A stretch of DNA of 64,000 nucleotides from G963665925 sp963678925 (lineage in GTDB: Bacteria; Bacillota; Clostridia; Peptostreptococcales; Acidaminobacteraceae). Made by a program: the position numbers and the translations under genes. The notes beneath the pieces are model-generated. The model saw only the letters and a program-made list of their open reading frames with translations. It ran no database searches and was not told the DNA's origin. The stretch covers positions 1,426,001 through 1,490,000 of the forward strand of contig OY787533.1 in NCBI GenBank assembly GCA_963678925.1. Reading direction: 5' to 3'. This document shows positions 25,585-34,421 of this stretch, one piece after another. Within the stretch, counting starts at the first letter, position 1; the number at the start of each line of letters is the position of its first letter.

Positions 25585-26529
25585 TTACTGGTCTGCACCG
25601 TCTGCCTTAGTGGCTTTTGCAATTTCTGTAACCGATGCTACAAGCGAAGCCACATTTTGCATTTCTGAAGGAATGATCAGCTTTGTTGACTTTCCGTCAG
25701 CAACCTTTTCGAGGGCTTCAAAGCTCTTCAGCGTCAATACGCCATGGTCCGGTGCTGCATTCTTGATCATTTCAATACCACGCGCCGTCGCTTCCTGAAC
25801 CTTTAGAATTGCCTCTGCATCACCTTCCGCCTGGCGGATTTTGGCTTCTTTAGTTGCTTCTGCATCAAGAATACGTGCACGCTTGTTGGCCTCAGCTTCA
25901 AGAATCGCTGACTCTTTTTGACCTTCAGCGACAAGGATTGCCGATTTCTTTTGACCTTCGGCACGCAGGATTGCTTCACGGCGTTCACGTTCAGCACGCA
26001 TCTGCTTTTCCATTGCTTCCTGAATGTCTGCTGGCGGCTGGATGTTCTTAACTTCAACACGATTGACCTTAATCCCCCACGGATCTGTCGCTTCGTCCAA
26101 AATGGAACGCATTTGCGTGTTGATAAGATCTCTCGAAGAAAGAGACTCATCTAGTTCCAGTTGTCCGATGATGTTACGCAGTGTCGTCGCCGTAAGGTTC
26201 TCAATAGCGACAATCGGACGCGCAACCCCATACGTAAAGAGCTTCGGATCTGTAATTTGGAAGTATACGACCGTATCGATCATCATACCGACATTATCCT
26301 TTGTAATTACAGGCTGAGGTGGAAAATCGACAACCTGCTCCTTGAGTGATACTTTCGAAGCCACTCGGTCTATCAAAGGTACCTTCACATGCAGGCCCAC
26401 ATCCCATGTGCCCTGATATGCGCCCAGTCTTTCAATAACAAAGGCATTTGACTGAGGTACAATTCGAATATTCACCGCAATCAGGCCAATGGCCAGAATA
26501 AGCAGTGCGAAGAAAACTATGAATCCCAT
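25585..26529 (-). CDS. SPFH/band 7 membrane scaffold protein (QmcA-like)
   Basis: The 314-residue protein has one N-terminal membrane anchor (residues 2-20), a band 7 domain (about 22-190, with FVIERLGAYQGTWDVGLHVKVP) and an Ala/Glu-rich coiled coil (about 190-265) with repeated EAEA and AEGQKKSAIL elements. It is the QmcA/YbbK type of stomatin-like protein, which organises membrane microdomains. It follows a NfeD gene, its usual partner, and AGGAGG precedes its ATG. Confidence 0.92.
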   Translation of the reverse strand: MGFIVFFALLILAIGLIAVNIRIVPQSNAFVIERLGAYQGTWDVGLHVKVPLIDRVASKVSLKEQVVDFPPQPVITKDNVGMMIDTVVYFQITDPKLFTYGVARPIVAIENLTATTLRNIIGQLELDESLSSRDLINTQMRSILDEATDPWGIKVNRVEVKNIQPPADIQEAMEKQMRAERERREAILRAEGQKKSAILVAEGQKESAILEAEANKRARILDAEATKEAKIRQAEGDAEAILKVQEATARGIEMIKNAAPDHGVLTLKSFEALEKVADGKSTKLIIPSEMQNVASLVASVTEIAKATKADGADQ

Positions 26530-26586
26530 ACTACATCCTCCTTATAAACATACTCACACACCTAGCTCAATAAACCTCAAATCCTT

Positions 26587-27036
26587 TTACGCGTCTTTGG
26601 CAATGCGTACAATAAGCTTTACACCTTCAATTGCAACTATCTCCACTTCTTCGCCGCGGTCAATTTCTTCACCGGACTCAGATTTGGCAGTCCAGATCTG
26701 ACCCTTCACCTTAACCTGTCCCAGATTATAAACATCGACACGCTTAAGTACGATTCCCCGTTCCCCAACGAGTGCTGAAACATTCGTCTTCGAGGCACCA
26801 ATACGCAGGTATTTCTGCGCAACTGGCCGGGTATAGATAATCATTACAAGTGTAGCTATCAGGAATACCGCAATTTGAAGATATAAAGGAAGCTTAAGCA
26901 GCGATACCAATAATGCGGCAATCGCTCCCAGTGCAAACCAAATCGAAGTAAGACCCAGCGTAAACGCCTCAGCTACTGCAAATACAATGATGAAAACTGT
27001 CCACACAATAGGCATTGCACCCGTAATATCAGGCAT
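26587..27036 (-). CDS. NfeD-family membrane protein (short form)
   Basis: The 149-residue protein has about four membrane helices in its first 75 residues and a C-terminal OB-fold (about 85-146, VSALVGERGIVLKRVDVYNLGQVKVKG). This is the short, protease-less NfeD form. It normally interacts with the SPFH protein encoded next to it; here the SPFH gene lies 57 bp downstream. Confidence 0.9.
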   Translation of the reverse strand: MPDITGAMPIVWTVFIIVFAVAEAFTLGLTSIWFALGAIAALLVSLLKLPLYLQIAVFLIATLVMIIYTRPVAQKYLRIGASKTNVSALVGERGIVLKRVDVYNLGQVKVKGQIWTAKSESGEEIDRGEEVEIVAIEGVKLIVRIAKDA

Positions 27037-27212
27037 ATCCTTTCACCACTCTTCCTACATACTACTTAACCCTTCACATATGTATTGAAACATATGTATT
27101 TTCCATATTCTCACTATACAGGATATACCTTAAGAATCTATTAACGAAGAATTAAAGGATAAAAAACACCTTCACCCTTCAAGGCAAAAGCATCCAGAAT
27201 GTCTAGGGCGTT

Positions 27213-27253
27213 TAAAAAAACAAATGCCCGAGCAGTTGCAGCTTGCTCGGGCA
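27213..27253 (-). terminator. Terminator of the antiporter gene
   Basis: TGCCCGAGCA pairs with TGCTCGGGCA. On the minus strand it is followed by TTTGTTTTTTT. Confidence 0.92.
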
Positions 27254-27257
27254 CAGA

Positions 27258-28442
27258 TTAGTCTTCTTTTTCAAGGAGTCGTGTTGAAGCATATTGCATT
27301 GCGATCGCTCCAAGCGGCGCAGTTATGACAATGGAAAGTACAGCCATTGCCAGTATTAGCTCCCCGGACTTGACACCGTAGCTAAGCGGAACCGCGCCAA
27401 TTGCCGCCTGAACCGTAGCCTTCGGTGTGTAACTGATCACACAGAAAAGACGTTCTTTCATATTCAAGTTTGTCCCCAAAATGGACAAATAGGTGCCAAT
27501 GCTTCTTGCAATCAGGCCGAAGGCTATAATTCCAAGCCCTGCAAGCCCGGCGTTGAGGGCAAGTGTCGTATTGACCTCCGCACCCACCAGCACAAAGAGT
27601 ATGATTTCAGCGAGCACCCAAATCTTGTTGAATTTGGCAGACAGACGATGCGCTGTCTTTGGCCGAAGCTCCAGAATAATAAAGCCTATTGTCATGACGC
27701 CGAGCAGTGCCGCAATTTCAACAGTACCTTCGAGCATATCTTCAAGCGAGGTCAGCAGGATTGCCACCCCCATGATAAACATGACTTTCTTTGTGTCGCG
27801 TATATGATATTTCTTAAAAATAAATACAAGGGCGTAACCGATAACAGCCCCAAGAATAATGCCGAGTATTATGGAAACTGGAATCCCAGCCAGCTGTATG
27901 CCAATGTTGACATGATTTCCGCTGTATAGTCCTAGGAAGGTTGAAAAAATTGTAATTGCAAAGATGTCATCCAGCGATGCACCCGCTAGAATCAGTGTTG
28001 GAATATTCTTTCCTGTGCCCAGCTTATCGTGCGAAAACTGAAGCATGAGGGGTACAACAACGGCAGGGGATACCGCAGCAATGATGAATCCCAGAATACC
28101 GCCTTCAATAAAACTGAAGCCAAGCAATTTCGTAGAAATAAAGGCCACGGCGAACCCTTCGAAAATGCCTGGTAAGAACCCGAGTCTGACAGCTGCCCCG
28201 CCTACACTTGAAAGCTTGTCCTTGCTGATTCCAAGACCTGCTCTAAGCAAAATAACAATCAGGGCCAGCCTTCTAAGGTCGCCTGCAACTTCCATAATCA
28301 TTGGGTCCAGCCAGTTCAAACCGTATGGTCCGATCAATATTCCCAGTAACAGCATACCCAGCAGTCCCGGGAGCCGCAATTTTGAAAAAACCGTATGCGC
28401 CAGCATGCCCAGCAGCATAATGATGCCTAAACTTGTTATCAT
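27258..28442 (-). CDS. Cation:proton antiporter, CPA family
   Basis: The 394-residue integral membrane protein has about 12 helices and conserved monovalent cation/proton exchanger features: LLGMLLLGILIGP near the N-terminus, LILAGASLDDIFAITIFS with the acidic pair in the core helix, and SYTPKATVQAAIG. The carried ion (Na+ or K+) cannot be told from sequence. It lacks RCK/TrkA cytoplasmic domains. It is monocistronic and divergent from the GAF-GGDEF gene. Confidence 0.85.
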   Translation of the reverse strand: MITSLGIIMLLGMLAHTVFSKLRLPGLLGMLLLGILIGPYGLNWLDPMIMEVAGDLRRLALIVILLRAGLGISKDKLSSVGGAAVRLGFLPGIFEGFAVAFISTKLLGFSFIEGGILGFIIAAVSPAVVVPLMLQFSHDKLGTGKNIPTLILAGASLDDIFAITIFSTFLGLYSGNHVNIGIQLAGIPVSIILGIILGAVIGYALVFIFKKYHIRDTKKVMFIMGVAILLTSLEDMLEGTVEIAALLGVMTIGFIILELRPKTAHRLSAKFNKIWVLAEIILFVLVGAEVNTTLALNAGLAGLGIIAFGLIARSIGTYLSILGTNLNMKERLFCVISYTPKATVQAAIGAVPLSYGVKSGELILAMAVLSIVITAPLGAIAMQYASTRLLEKED

Positions 28443-28581
28443 TCGAATCCCACCTTTTCACAATCGAATTCTATCATAGTAAATTGATGGATTCAATCGT
28501 TTCAAAAACACGAAGTTGCGTATAAATATAGTAAAGCTCGAATTATGGGCTAAATACGCTAGCCAACAAGAGGTGACATCC

Positions 28582-30021
28582 ATGAAGAATAAGCAGCGCT
28601 ACATCATTTACACAACAACAAAATACCTTGCAATTGTCCTCCTAGCCCTCGTTGCACCAATCTACTTCATCGAAGAGTATGTTCTACCGGCGCAACTGGT
28701 CATCTTCACGACGCTTTTCATACTGGAACGCACAATTGTGTATAGAAACATCCAGCTTGGTTTTAGAGCCTTTGAAAAGTCCCTGGGTGCCATTCACAAG
28801 CTCCTCCCCACCTATGGTGGTTCCGCACTTCGGTTTGATTTCGACTTTTACAGCCCCGATTCGGCAAAAGAGACTGCCACCAGCATTCAAGAGGCGATTG
28901 AAGAAATGGTCAGGGAGCAGAATAGCGTCATGAGTCGCTACGAAAGCCTAAATACTGACCTGACACACTATGTCAATGCTCAGCATATTCTCCTTTCAAT
29001 CGCAAATGAAATCATTTCTGTGGAGGATGCATCTACCATGTACAATATCTTTCTCAGTAAAGCCATTGAACTTGTTCATGGTGCTGAAAAAGGCAGTATG
29101 CTCCTGCTGAACAATGATGCATCGCTGGATTTTGTCGCTGCGAAAGGCTTTGACCTGGAGGCTCTGAAAAAAATAAACCTCAATGCTTACGACTCTTTTC
29201 TGGCGCTTAACAGAACCCAGCTCAGAGTCGAGCCCTACATTATAAACGACATGTATCAGCACAACAACCAAGCCCTTGACACCGACACCGTGCACGAACT
29301 GGAGCGCATCACTGGCCTTGATATCAAGTCAACTCTAACCGCGCCAATTCTAGTGGATGGTGAGATCTACGGAATGATCAATCTTGACAGTTCGCAGGTC
29401 GGCGCTTTCAAGCCTGCAGACATTACCTCCATGCTGTTTTTCACAACCCAGCTTAGCTTTGCCATCAAAAATAGAGAGCTTGTCGATAGAACGCGTTACT
29501 TGTCGCAATACGACAGCCTTACAGGTATATTCAACAGATCCTATTTTGAGGAGACCTTCTCAACCTATCAGGACCGCGTATTCAAAGGCAAGGGAACATT
29601 CCTTCTTCTGATTATGGACCTGAACTACCTAAAGAAAATCAACGACAACTTCGGACATAACGCAGGTGACAAGGCGCTGCGCACCTTTGTTGAGGAAATA
29701 AAAAACGACCTGCCACAAAGCACTGTTCTGGCCCGTTATGGCGGAGATGAATTTATAGCAATTATGCCCGATATGAGTATGGATGAAGGACATGCTGTTC
29801 TCGACGCATCGATTACGCGCTTCAAGGATCTGTACATTCACTTCAATAATGTCCGCATACCAATCCGCTACAGCTACGGGATAGCAGCCTCACCAGACGA
29901 ATCCATGGTTATAGATATTCTCGTCAAGCTGGCAGATCAGCGCATGTATGCTCATAAGAGCGAAACCAAGCGCTTGGATTCCGAGCTCTTTGATTCAGTC
30001 ACTCAAAATGGTCTGGCTTAA
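28582..30021 (+). CDS. GAF-GGDEF diguanylate cyclase
   Basis: The 479-residue protein has two N-terminal membrane helices (about residues 8-28 and 33-52), a linker, a GAF domain (about 133-298) and a GGDEF domain (about 310-465) with RYGGDEF at 387-391. The active motif is intact, so it should make c-di-GMP from GTP. The RxxD inhibitory site five residues before GGDEF is absent. AGGTG precedes the ATG at 28582. A small soluble protein gene follows after 62 bp and probably shares the transcript. Confidence 0.9.
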   Translation: MKNKQRYIIYTTTKYLAIVLLALVAPIYFIEEYVLPAQLVIFTTLFILERTIVYRNIQLGFRAFEKSLGAIHKLLPTYGGSALRFDFDFYSPDSAKETATSIQEAIEEMVREQNSVMSRYESLNTDLTHYVNAQHILLSIANEIISVEDASTMYNIFLSKAIELVHGAEKGSMLLLNNDASLDFVAAKGFDLEALKKINLNAYDSFLALNRTQLRVEPYIINDMYQHNNQALDTDTVHELERITGLDIKSTLTAPILVDGEIYGMINLDSSQVGAFKPADITSMLFFTTQLSFAIKNRELVDRTRYLSQYDSLTGIFNRSYFEETFSTYQDRVFKGKGTFLLLIMDLNYLKKINDNFGHNAGDKALRTFVEEIKNDLPQSTVLARYGGDEFIAIMPDMSMDEGHAVLDASITRFKDLYIHFNNVRIPIRYSYGIAASPDESMVIDILVKLADQRMYAHKSETKRLDSELFDSVTQNGLA

Positions 30022-30083
30022 TAAATATTGAGGTAAGACCCTCACACATAGGGTAACTAGCAGATATGAAAGGAGGTGATAGG

Positions 30084-30491
30084 ATGCTCCCGCAAGGACT
30101 CACCGTCGAGGTGATTGGCGATATCATTTACTGGAAGAACACCACGGGCTCCATCTCAGAGCAAGATGCAATTCAAATTTCCGATTATATTAAGAATCTT
30201 GTAGAAGAAAAATCCGTTCGCGCAATATTTGTTGATAATCGAAGACTTTATGGTGTTTGGACGCCAGAAGTCGATAAAATCTGGATAGACCTCATGAATT
30301 ACTTACCACAGCACGTGAACAAAACCGTCACCATCTGTCAAAATCACATTAACAAGCTTCAGCTTAATTACTTATCCACACAGGCTGGCACAAAAGAATC
30401 CGTACAAGCCTTTACAGAATCCGAACGTGTGGAAATGGAACATTTTCTCCAGTTCAAGCTTGAAAACATGCACATACTGGAACGACACTAA
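30084..30491 (+). CDS. Small soluble protein downstream of the diguanylate cyclase
   Basis: The 135-residue protein has a very strong ribosome binding site (AAAGGAGGTGA) before the ATG at 30084. The alternating pattern, with a beta start (GLTVEVIGDIIYWKNTT), an alpha helix and RAIFVDNRR, resembles SpoIIAA/STAS-like folds, but the similarity is weak. It lies after the GAF-GGDEF gene and before a terminator, so the two likely act together. No catalytic motif is visible. Confidence 0.6.
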   Translation: MLPQGLTVEVIGDIIYWKNTTGSISEQDAIQISDYIKNLVEEKSVRAIFVDNRRLYGVWTPEVDKIWIDLMNYLPQHVNKTVTICQNHINKLQLNYLSTQAGTKESVQAFTESERVEMEHFLQFKLENMHILERH

Positions 30492-30517
30492 AACATACAT
30501 ACTTACTGAAACAAAAC

Positions 30518-30547
30518 GGGGGCTGATTGAAAATCAGCCCCTTTTTT
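30518..30547 (+). terminator. Terminator of the diguanylate cyclase unit
   Basis: GGGGCTGATT pairs with AATCAGCCCC around a GAA loop, followed by TTTTTT. Confidence 0.93.
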
Positions 30548-30560
30548 ACATGTGAAACAC

Positions 30561-31334
30561 TCAAATTGTCATAATATATGGTTTTCCTGTTTTAGGATGT
30601 CTGACAATACAGGTTTCAATCCCATAGACTTCCTCTATGCGGCTTTCCGTCAGAACAGCTTCTGGTTTTCCATCATCCGTTATGCGTCCCTGATGAACCA
30701 GAAGTACCTGATCGCAGTAGGTCATTGCAAAATTCAAGTCATGCAGTATGACAATGACCGTCATATCCCCATCCCTGCAAAGGTCTTTGGTTAGGGCCAT
30801 GAGTCTGATTTGATGTTTGATGTCAAGATGGGTGACCGGTTCATCTAAAACTAAGATGCTCGGCTCCTGTGCAAGTGCCCGGGCAATGATTGCGCGTTGC
30901 CGCTCCCCGCCGCTTATTTCCCGAATAGATCGCCCTCTCAAATGCCAGATATCCGCTTTTCGCATCGCTGCTTCAACAATATCAAAGTCTCTTTTTGATT
31001 CTCTTTGAAAACGTCCAATATGCGGTGCTCTTCCCATGAGCACAATATCATGGACAGAAAAGTCATAATCTATTACTGATGACTGGGGCACCGTTCCAAG
31101 CTTTTTCGCTAAAACCTTGTGTGACAAGGCAAGAATGTCTTCTCCAGAAAGAAAGACTGTCTTTTTATCGGGTGTCAATGAACGCATTATATTTTTTGCA
31201 AGTGTGGTTTTTCCAGAACCATTTGGTCCCACAATCCCTACGAAAACCCCTTTTTCAATTCTAAGGCCAACATCCTTCAAAACTTGTTTTTTGTCGTATC
31301 CACACGAGAGATTTCTAACTTCAATTTCAAACAT
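30561..31334 (-). CDS. btuD: Corrinoid/iron-siderophore ABC transporter ATPase
   Basis: The 257-residue ATPase has Walker A GPNGSGKTT (about residues 37-45), signature ISGGERQRAIIARAL, Walker B ILVLDEPVTHLD and the switch His in VILHDLNFA. It is the FecE/BtuD type. The ATG at 31334 follows GGGAGGTGA, which overlaps the end of the permease gene. Together with BtuC and BtuF it imports a corrinoid, as indicated by the cobalamin riboswitch upstream. Confidence 0.9.
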   Translation of the reverse strand: MFEIEVRNLSCGYDKKQVLKDVGLRIEKGVFVGIVGPNGSGKTTLAKNIMRSLTPDKKTVFLSGEDILALSHKVLAKKLGTVPQSSVIDYDFSVHDIVLMGRAPHIGRFQRESKRDFDIVEAAMRKADIWHLRGRSIREISGGERQRAIIARALAQEPSILVLDEPVTHLDIKHQIRLMALTKDLCRDGDMTVIVILHDLNFAMTYCDQVLLVHQGRITDDGKPEAVLTESRIEEVYGIETCIVRHPKTGKPYIMTI

Positions 31335-31338
31335 GCGG

Positions 31339-32421
31339 TCACCTCCCAAGTTTTTTCGATTTGCCGCACTGCATCAGATAAATAAAATATGGTGAACCAA
31401 TAAAAGCTGTCATAACACCAATTGGAATCTCAGCTGGGGCAAATAAAGTTCGTGCCACCGTGTCTGCCACAAGGAGGAACACACCTCCTGCAAGGATTGA
31501 AAACGGTATAAGCTGCCTGTGGTCAGGACCTACAATCATGCGAACCGCATGGGGCACAATCAGTCCGACAAAGCCTATGATCCCACTCACCGAAACTGCT
31601 GCTGCGGTTACTGCAGACGCAATCATAAGCAGGACAATTCTAAGTTTCTCAACGTGAACCCCCAGTGACTGGGCAACCTCTTCTCCCATCAGCATTATAT
31701 TTAAGTCCCTTGCGTAGAGTCTGAACAGGGCAATCGCCACCGTTACCGGTATGAGCATAATGCCCACTTGTGCCCATGTTGCACTCGACATGGACCCCAT
31801 TGTCCAAAATACAATCCGCTCAATCTGTTCCCTATTAAAGACCATAATCATGGAAAGTCCTGATTGGAGCATAAAATTGAGGGCGATTCCAGAAAGCAGT
31901 AGGGTCATCGTTTCTGTCTTACCACCGACTTTTGAAATCTGCCAAACGACAATGCTCGTAACCGAAGCACCGACAAAGGCACCTACTGCGACCGTACTGA
32001 AAAGGGGCAGCATAATGGCGTATCCGCTGACGATTACAAGCGCCGCACCAAAAGCAGCACCCGATGAAATCCCCAGTACATAGGGATCTGCCATTGGGTT
32101 CTTAAAAACCGCTTGAAAGACAACGCCAGCACTCGAAAGCGCCATACCAATTACAATCGAAAGAAAAATGCGCGGCATGCGGATATTCCAGACGATCAGA
32201 TCGGCAGATTTGTTGATAAGCTGGTCTTCGTGCCCCGTCAGATGCGCTTGTAGGCTAGTCAAAACATGACCCGCTGAAATATTTGCCGCGCCGAAGGACG
32301 CGGCTACGAGGACTGTCATGATTAAGGCGCAGACAAGCAGGCCTCCAAAGGCAACCTGCTTAAACAGGCTCTTTCGAGAACTTGCCTTTCTGTTTTCAAC
32401 GGTTTCAATTACTGAAAACAT
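31339..32421 (-). CDS. btuC: Corrinoid ABC transporter permease
   Basis: The 360-residue FecCD-type permease has about ten membrane helices and family landmarks RMPRIFLSIVIGMALSSAG, NPMADPYVLGISSGAAFGA and SGIIGFVGLIVPHAVRMIVG. It is the second gene of the riboswitch-controlled unit, with 11 bp to the binding-protein gene and 4 bp to the ATPase gene. Substrate choice between B12, cobinamide and ferric siderophores rests on the riboswitch. Confidence 0.92.
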   Translation of the reverse strand: MFSVIETVENRKASSRKSLFKQVAFGGLLVCALIMTVLVAASFGAANISAGHVLTSLQAHLTGHEDQLINKSADLIVWNIRMPRIFLSIVIGMALSSAGVVFQAVFKNPMADPYVLGISSGAAFGAALVIVSGYAIMLPLFSTVAVGAFVGASVTSIVVWQISKVGGKTETMTLLLSGIALNFMLQSGLSMIMVFNREQIERIVFWTMGSMSSATWAQVGIMLIPVTVAIALFRLYARDLNIMLMGEEVAQSLGVHVEKLRIVLLMIASAVTAAAVSVSGIIGFVGLIVPHAVRMIVGPDHRQLIPFSILAGGVFLLVADTVARTLFAPAEIPIGVMTAFIGSPYFIYLMQCGKSKKLGR

Positions 32422-32432
32422 ACCATCACCTT

Positions 32433-33437
32433 CTATTCGAACACTTCAGGATGCAGAATTTTCGCAAGAGCTTCCAGACCCTGAGCAAGTCGCGGACCTT
32501 GGATGTCCAGCAAATCATCATCAATTTCATACAGGCGCCCCTCTTTAACCGATGTCAAATCCTGATAGCCATTTGTAGCTTGAATGTTTCTTTTGGAATT
32601 GTCGTGTACAGAACATACCATCATATAAGGGTCCTTCTCAATAAGCTTTTCCAAGCTGTAGGACCACCCTTTGACTTCTGCAGCCGCATTGGTTCCACCG
32701 GCCATTTCAATCATCTGGCTTATAAACGTGTCGCCACCTGCAGTATGGTCCCCGCGTTCCCCAAAGCCGACAACATAGTAGACCTCTGTAGGAATTACTT
32801 CTGCCGTCTTTTTTAAAACGGTTTCCACTTTTGCCTTCATGCTTAAAATCAAATCACGTGATTCTTTGTTTTGATTGAGTATACGTCCTGTATTTTCAAT
32901 GACTTCATATACACCTTCGAAACTGTTCTGCGAGCTTAGAACAACCACCTTAATGCCGATGTCCTCAAGCTTTGCCAGAGTTTCTTCCTTGAAATGTGTC
33001 GATGCGATCACCAGGTCAGGTCCTAGGGCAGCGATTGCTTCAATGCTTGGATTTCGCATAGATCCTATGGATGCAATTTTTTCTGCAGCCTGTGGATAGG
33101 TACAGTAGTCGGTACGCCCCTTAAGGATATTTTCTGCTCCAATGGCGAAAATTGTTTCCGTTATGGATGGCGCGATTGAAATGACCGATTCTGGTTTCTT
33201 TTCAATTGTTACTTCACGTCCATATGAATCTGTTATCGTTAGCGGATATACCGTCTGATCCGAGAATTTATCATCCACAGGGTCAAGACTTTCCTCACTC
33301 GACTGTGTCTTGTCTTCTTCAGTATAGACCTGCCCTGCTGGCACATCTGCCCCTGGGGTATCTACAAGAGAATCTGAACAGCCGCTAAAGAGCATGAGCA
33401 CTGCGAACAAACCTATTACCAATACAATTTTCTTCAA
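32433..33437 (-). CDS. btuF: Corrinoid-binding lipoprotein
   Basis: The 334-residue class III substrate-binding protein starts at a TTG (33437) that follows AAGGAGG. The longer ATG frame from 33500 would be translated out of the riboswitch terminator and is rejected. It has a lipoprotein signal with lipobox LFSG-C20, then a linker and the two-lobed periplasmic-binding fold (PESVISIAPSITETIFAIGA, IASIGSMRNPSIEAIAALGPDLVIAS). It is the first gene after the cobalamin riboswitch. Confidence 0.92.
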   Translation of the reverse strand: MKKIVLVIGLFAVLMLFSGCSDSLVDTPGADVPAGQVYTEEDKTQSSEESLDPVDDKFSDQTVYPLTITDSYGREVTIEKKPESVISIAPSITETIFAIGAENILKGRTDYCTYPQAAEKIASIGSMRNPSIEAIAALGPDLVIASTHFKEETLAKLEDIGIKVVVLSSQNSFEGVYEVIENTGRILNQNKESRDLILSMKAKVETVLKKTAEVIPTEVYYVVGFGERGDHTAGGDTFISQMIEMAGGTNAAAEVKGWSYSLEKLIEKDPYMMVCSVHDNSKRNIQATNGYQDLTSVKEGRLYEIDDDLLDIQGPRLAQGLEALAKILHPEVFE

Positions 33438-33468
33438 TTTTTCCTCCTTCACATATCGAACTGCAATC

Positions 33469-33497
33469 AAAAAGGACCACGCCTTAAAGCGGGGTCC
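33469..33497 (-). terminator. Riboswitch expression-platform terminator
   Basis: GGACCACGCC at 33474-33483 pairs with GCGGGGTCC at 33489-33497. On the minus strand TTTTT follows. It lies between the cobalamin aptamer and the btuF start, so B12 binding should favour termination. Confidence 0.85.
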
Positions 33498-33551
33498 CAT
33501 TACCTCTTCATCTACAATTCGATACCTCTCATCCTCGTGAGAACTTGTACC

Positions 33552-33710
33552 TTACGTTGTACGGCAGGTCTCCTGGCTCTGGTTCAACGCTCAGCTTTCC
33601 TTCCCGGTAAACCAGTGGTTTCAAAGCTTTGCTCCCCATTACAGTGGCGGGACCGCGTCGGACTTAAACCGAACTTCCCTATTATGCATCATTGCACCGT
33701 AGCGTGTATT
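33552..33710 (-). promoter_or_regulatory. Cobalamin riboswitch
   Basis: The minus strand carries the B12 box AGCCAGGAGACCTGCCGT at 33561-33578. Upstream of it are the other conserved elements: a GGGAAGTTCGGTT-like stem, AAGTCCGACGCGGTCCCGCCACTGT and a GGGAGC segment. These are the AdoCbl riboswitch landmarks in the right order. It controls btuFCD. Confidence 0.93.
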
Positions 33711-33801
33711 CTTATTCAAATCATTAATCCGTTCACTATTATATCGTATTTCCGCGCATTAAATAAGCAAAAATTTGACCCCTTTGGAATACAGGCTCAA
33801 G

Positions 33802-33988
33802 TTATCCACATTTCCAGAACAAATTTCTTGTATAGTCCCCTTGACAATTGATTAATCCAAATGATATACCCACAATTTTCAGCACTTATACACACAAACC
33901 TGTGGATAAACCCTTTCGATTGTGGACTAATGTCCAAAACGCCCCGAACACAAATTCGGTTATCAACATAAGTCACAGTTTTTCCACA
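33802..33988. promoter_or_regulatory. Cluster of DnaA boxes
   Basis: Two perfect boxes, TTATCCACA at 33802-33810 and its inverse TGTGGATAA at 33901-33909, are accompanied by single-mismatch boxes. These are TTATACACA (33886-33894), TTATCAACA (33960-33968) and TTTTCCACA (33980-33988). Two weaker ones are ATACCCACA (33866-33874) and TGTGGACTA (33921-33929). Seven boxes in about 190 bp of AT-rich non-coding DNA is far above chance. Confidence 0.8.
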
Positions 33989-34032
33989 TATTTTGTTAAT
34001 AACTTATGTCCCTGCCATATTGCAGATTACTC

Positions 34033-34060
34033 TTGACAATTGTTTGACGCACTATATAAT
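34033..34060 (+). promoter_or_regulatory. Sigma-A promoter of the arsR unit
   Basis: TTGACA at 34033-34038 and TATAAT at 34055-34060 are both perfect, with a 16-bp spacer. The operator follows at once. Confidence 0.85.
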
Positions 34061-34082
34061 TATATTAGAAAATTCTAATATA
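34061..34082 (+). promoter_or_regulatory. ArsR/SmtB operator palindrome
   Basis: TATATTAGAA-AA-TTCTAATATA is a perfect inverted repeat covering the expected +1 region directly after the -10 hexamer. It is typical of ArsR autoregulation. Confidence 0.8.
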
Positions 34083-34097
34083 GTAATGGAGGTAATC

Positions 34098-34418
34098 ATG
34101 CTTCGTATATATGAAATGCAGGCCGAATTCCTAAAAGCGTTAGCACATCCTACAAGACTGCGCATTATGAATCGGCTGAGAGATGAAAAGGAACTCTGTG
34201 TCTGTCACATACTTGAAGACCTGGACATGGACCAGTCCAATGTATCGCAACACCTGCGCGTACTTAAAAAAGCAGGCATCGTAACGTCCAATAAGCACGG
34301 ACTGAAAGTCTACTACAAGCCTACGGACCCAGACGTCTATAAACTGATTGACCAGTTGGGACCTCTGCTTTCCAATAGACTCGAAACCATGTCCGCAGCA
34401 CTTCGTACGGAGGTATAA
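34098..34418 (+). CDS. arsR: ArsR-family metalloregulator
   Basis: The 106-residue protein is an ArsR/SmtB repressor: a helical start (FLKALAHPTRLRIMNRL), the ELCVCHILEDL metal-site helix with two cysteines as in As(III)/Sb(III) sensors, the recognition helix DQSNVSQHLRVLKKAGIV and a beta wing. GGAGG precedes the ATG at 34098. A palindromic operator overlaps its promoter, so it is autoregulated. The arsenic-type Cys pair and the ArsP-like permease next to it suggest a metalloid or thiol-reactive inducer. Confidence 0.9.
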   Translation: MLRIYEMQAEFLKALAHPTRLRIMNRLRDEKELCVCHILEDLDMDQSNVSQHLRVLKKAGIVTSNKHGLKVYYKPTDPDVYKLIDQLGPLLSNRLETMSAALRTEV

Positions 34419-34421
34419 TTT

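Noticed and set aside
33438..33500. N-terminal extension of BtuF to an upstream ATG
   Set aside because: That ATG lies in the riboswitch terminator and would spoil the lipoprotein signal. The TTG at 33437 has a perfect AGGAGG site.
33802..33988. Chromosomal origin of replication
   Set aside because: The DnaA boxes are real, but no dnaA, dnaN, rpmH or gyr genes are near. I therefore call it a DnaA-box cluster only.
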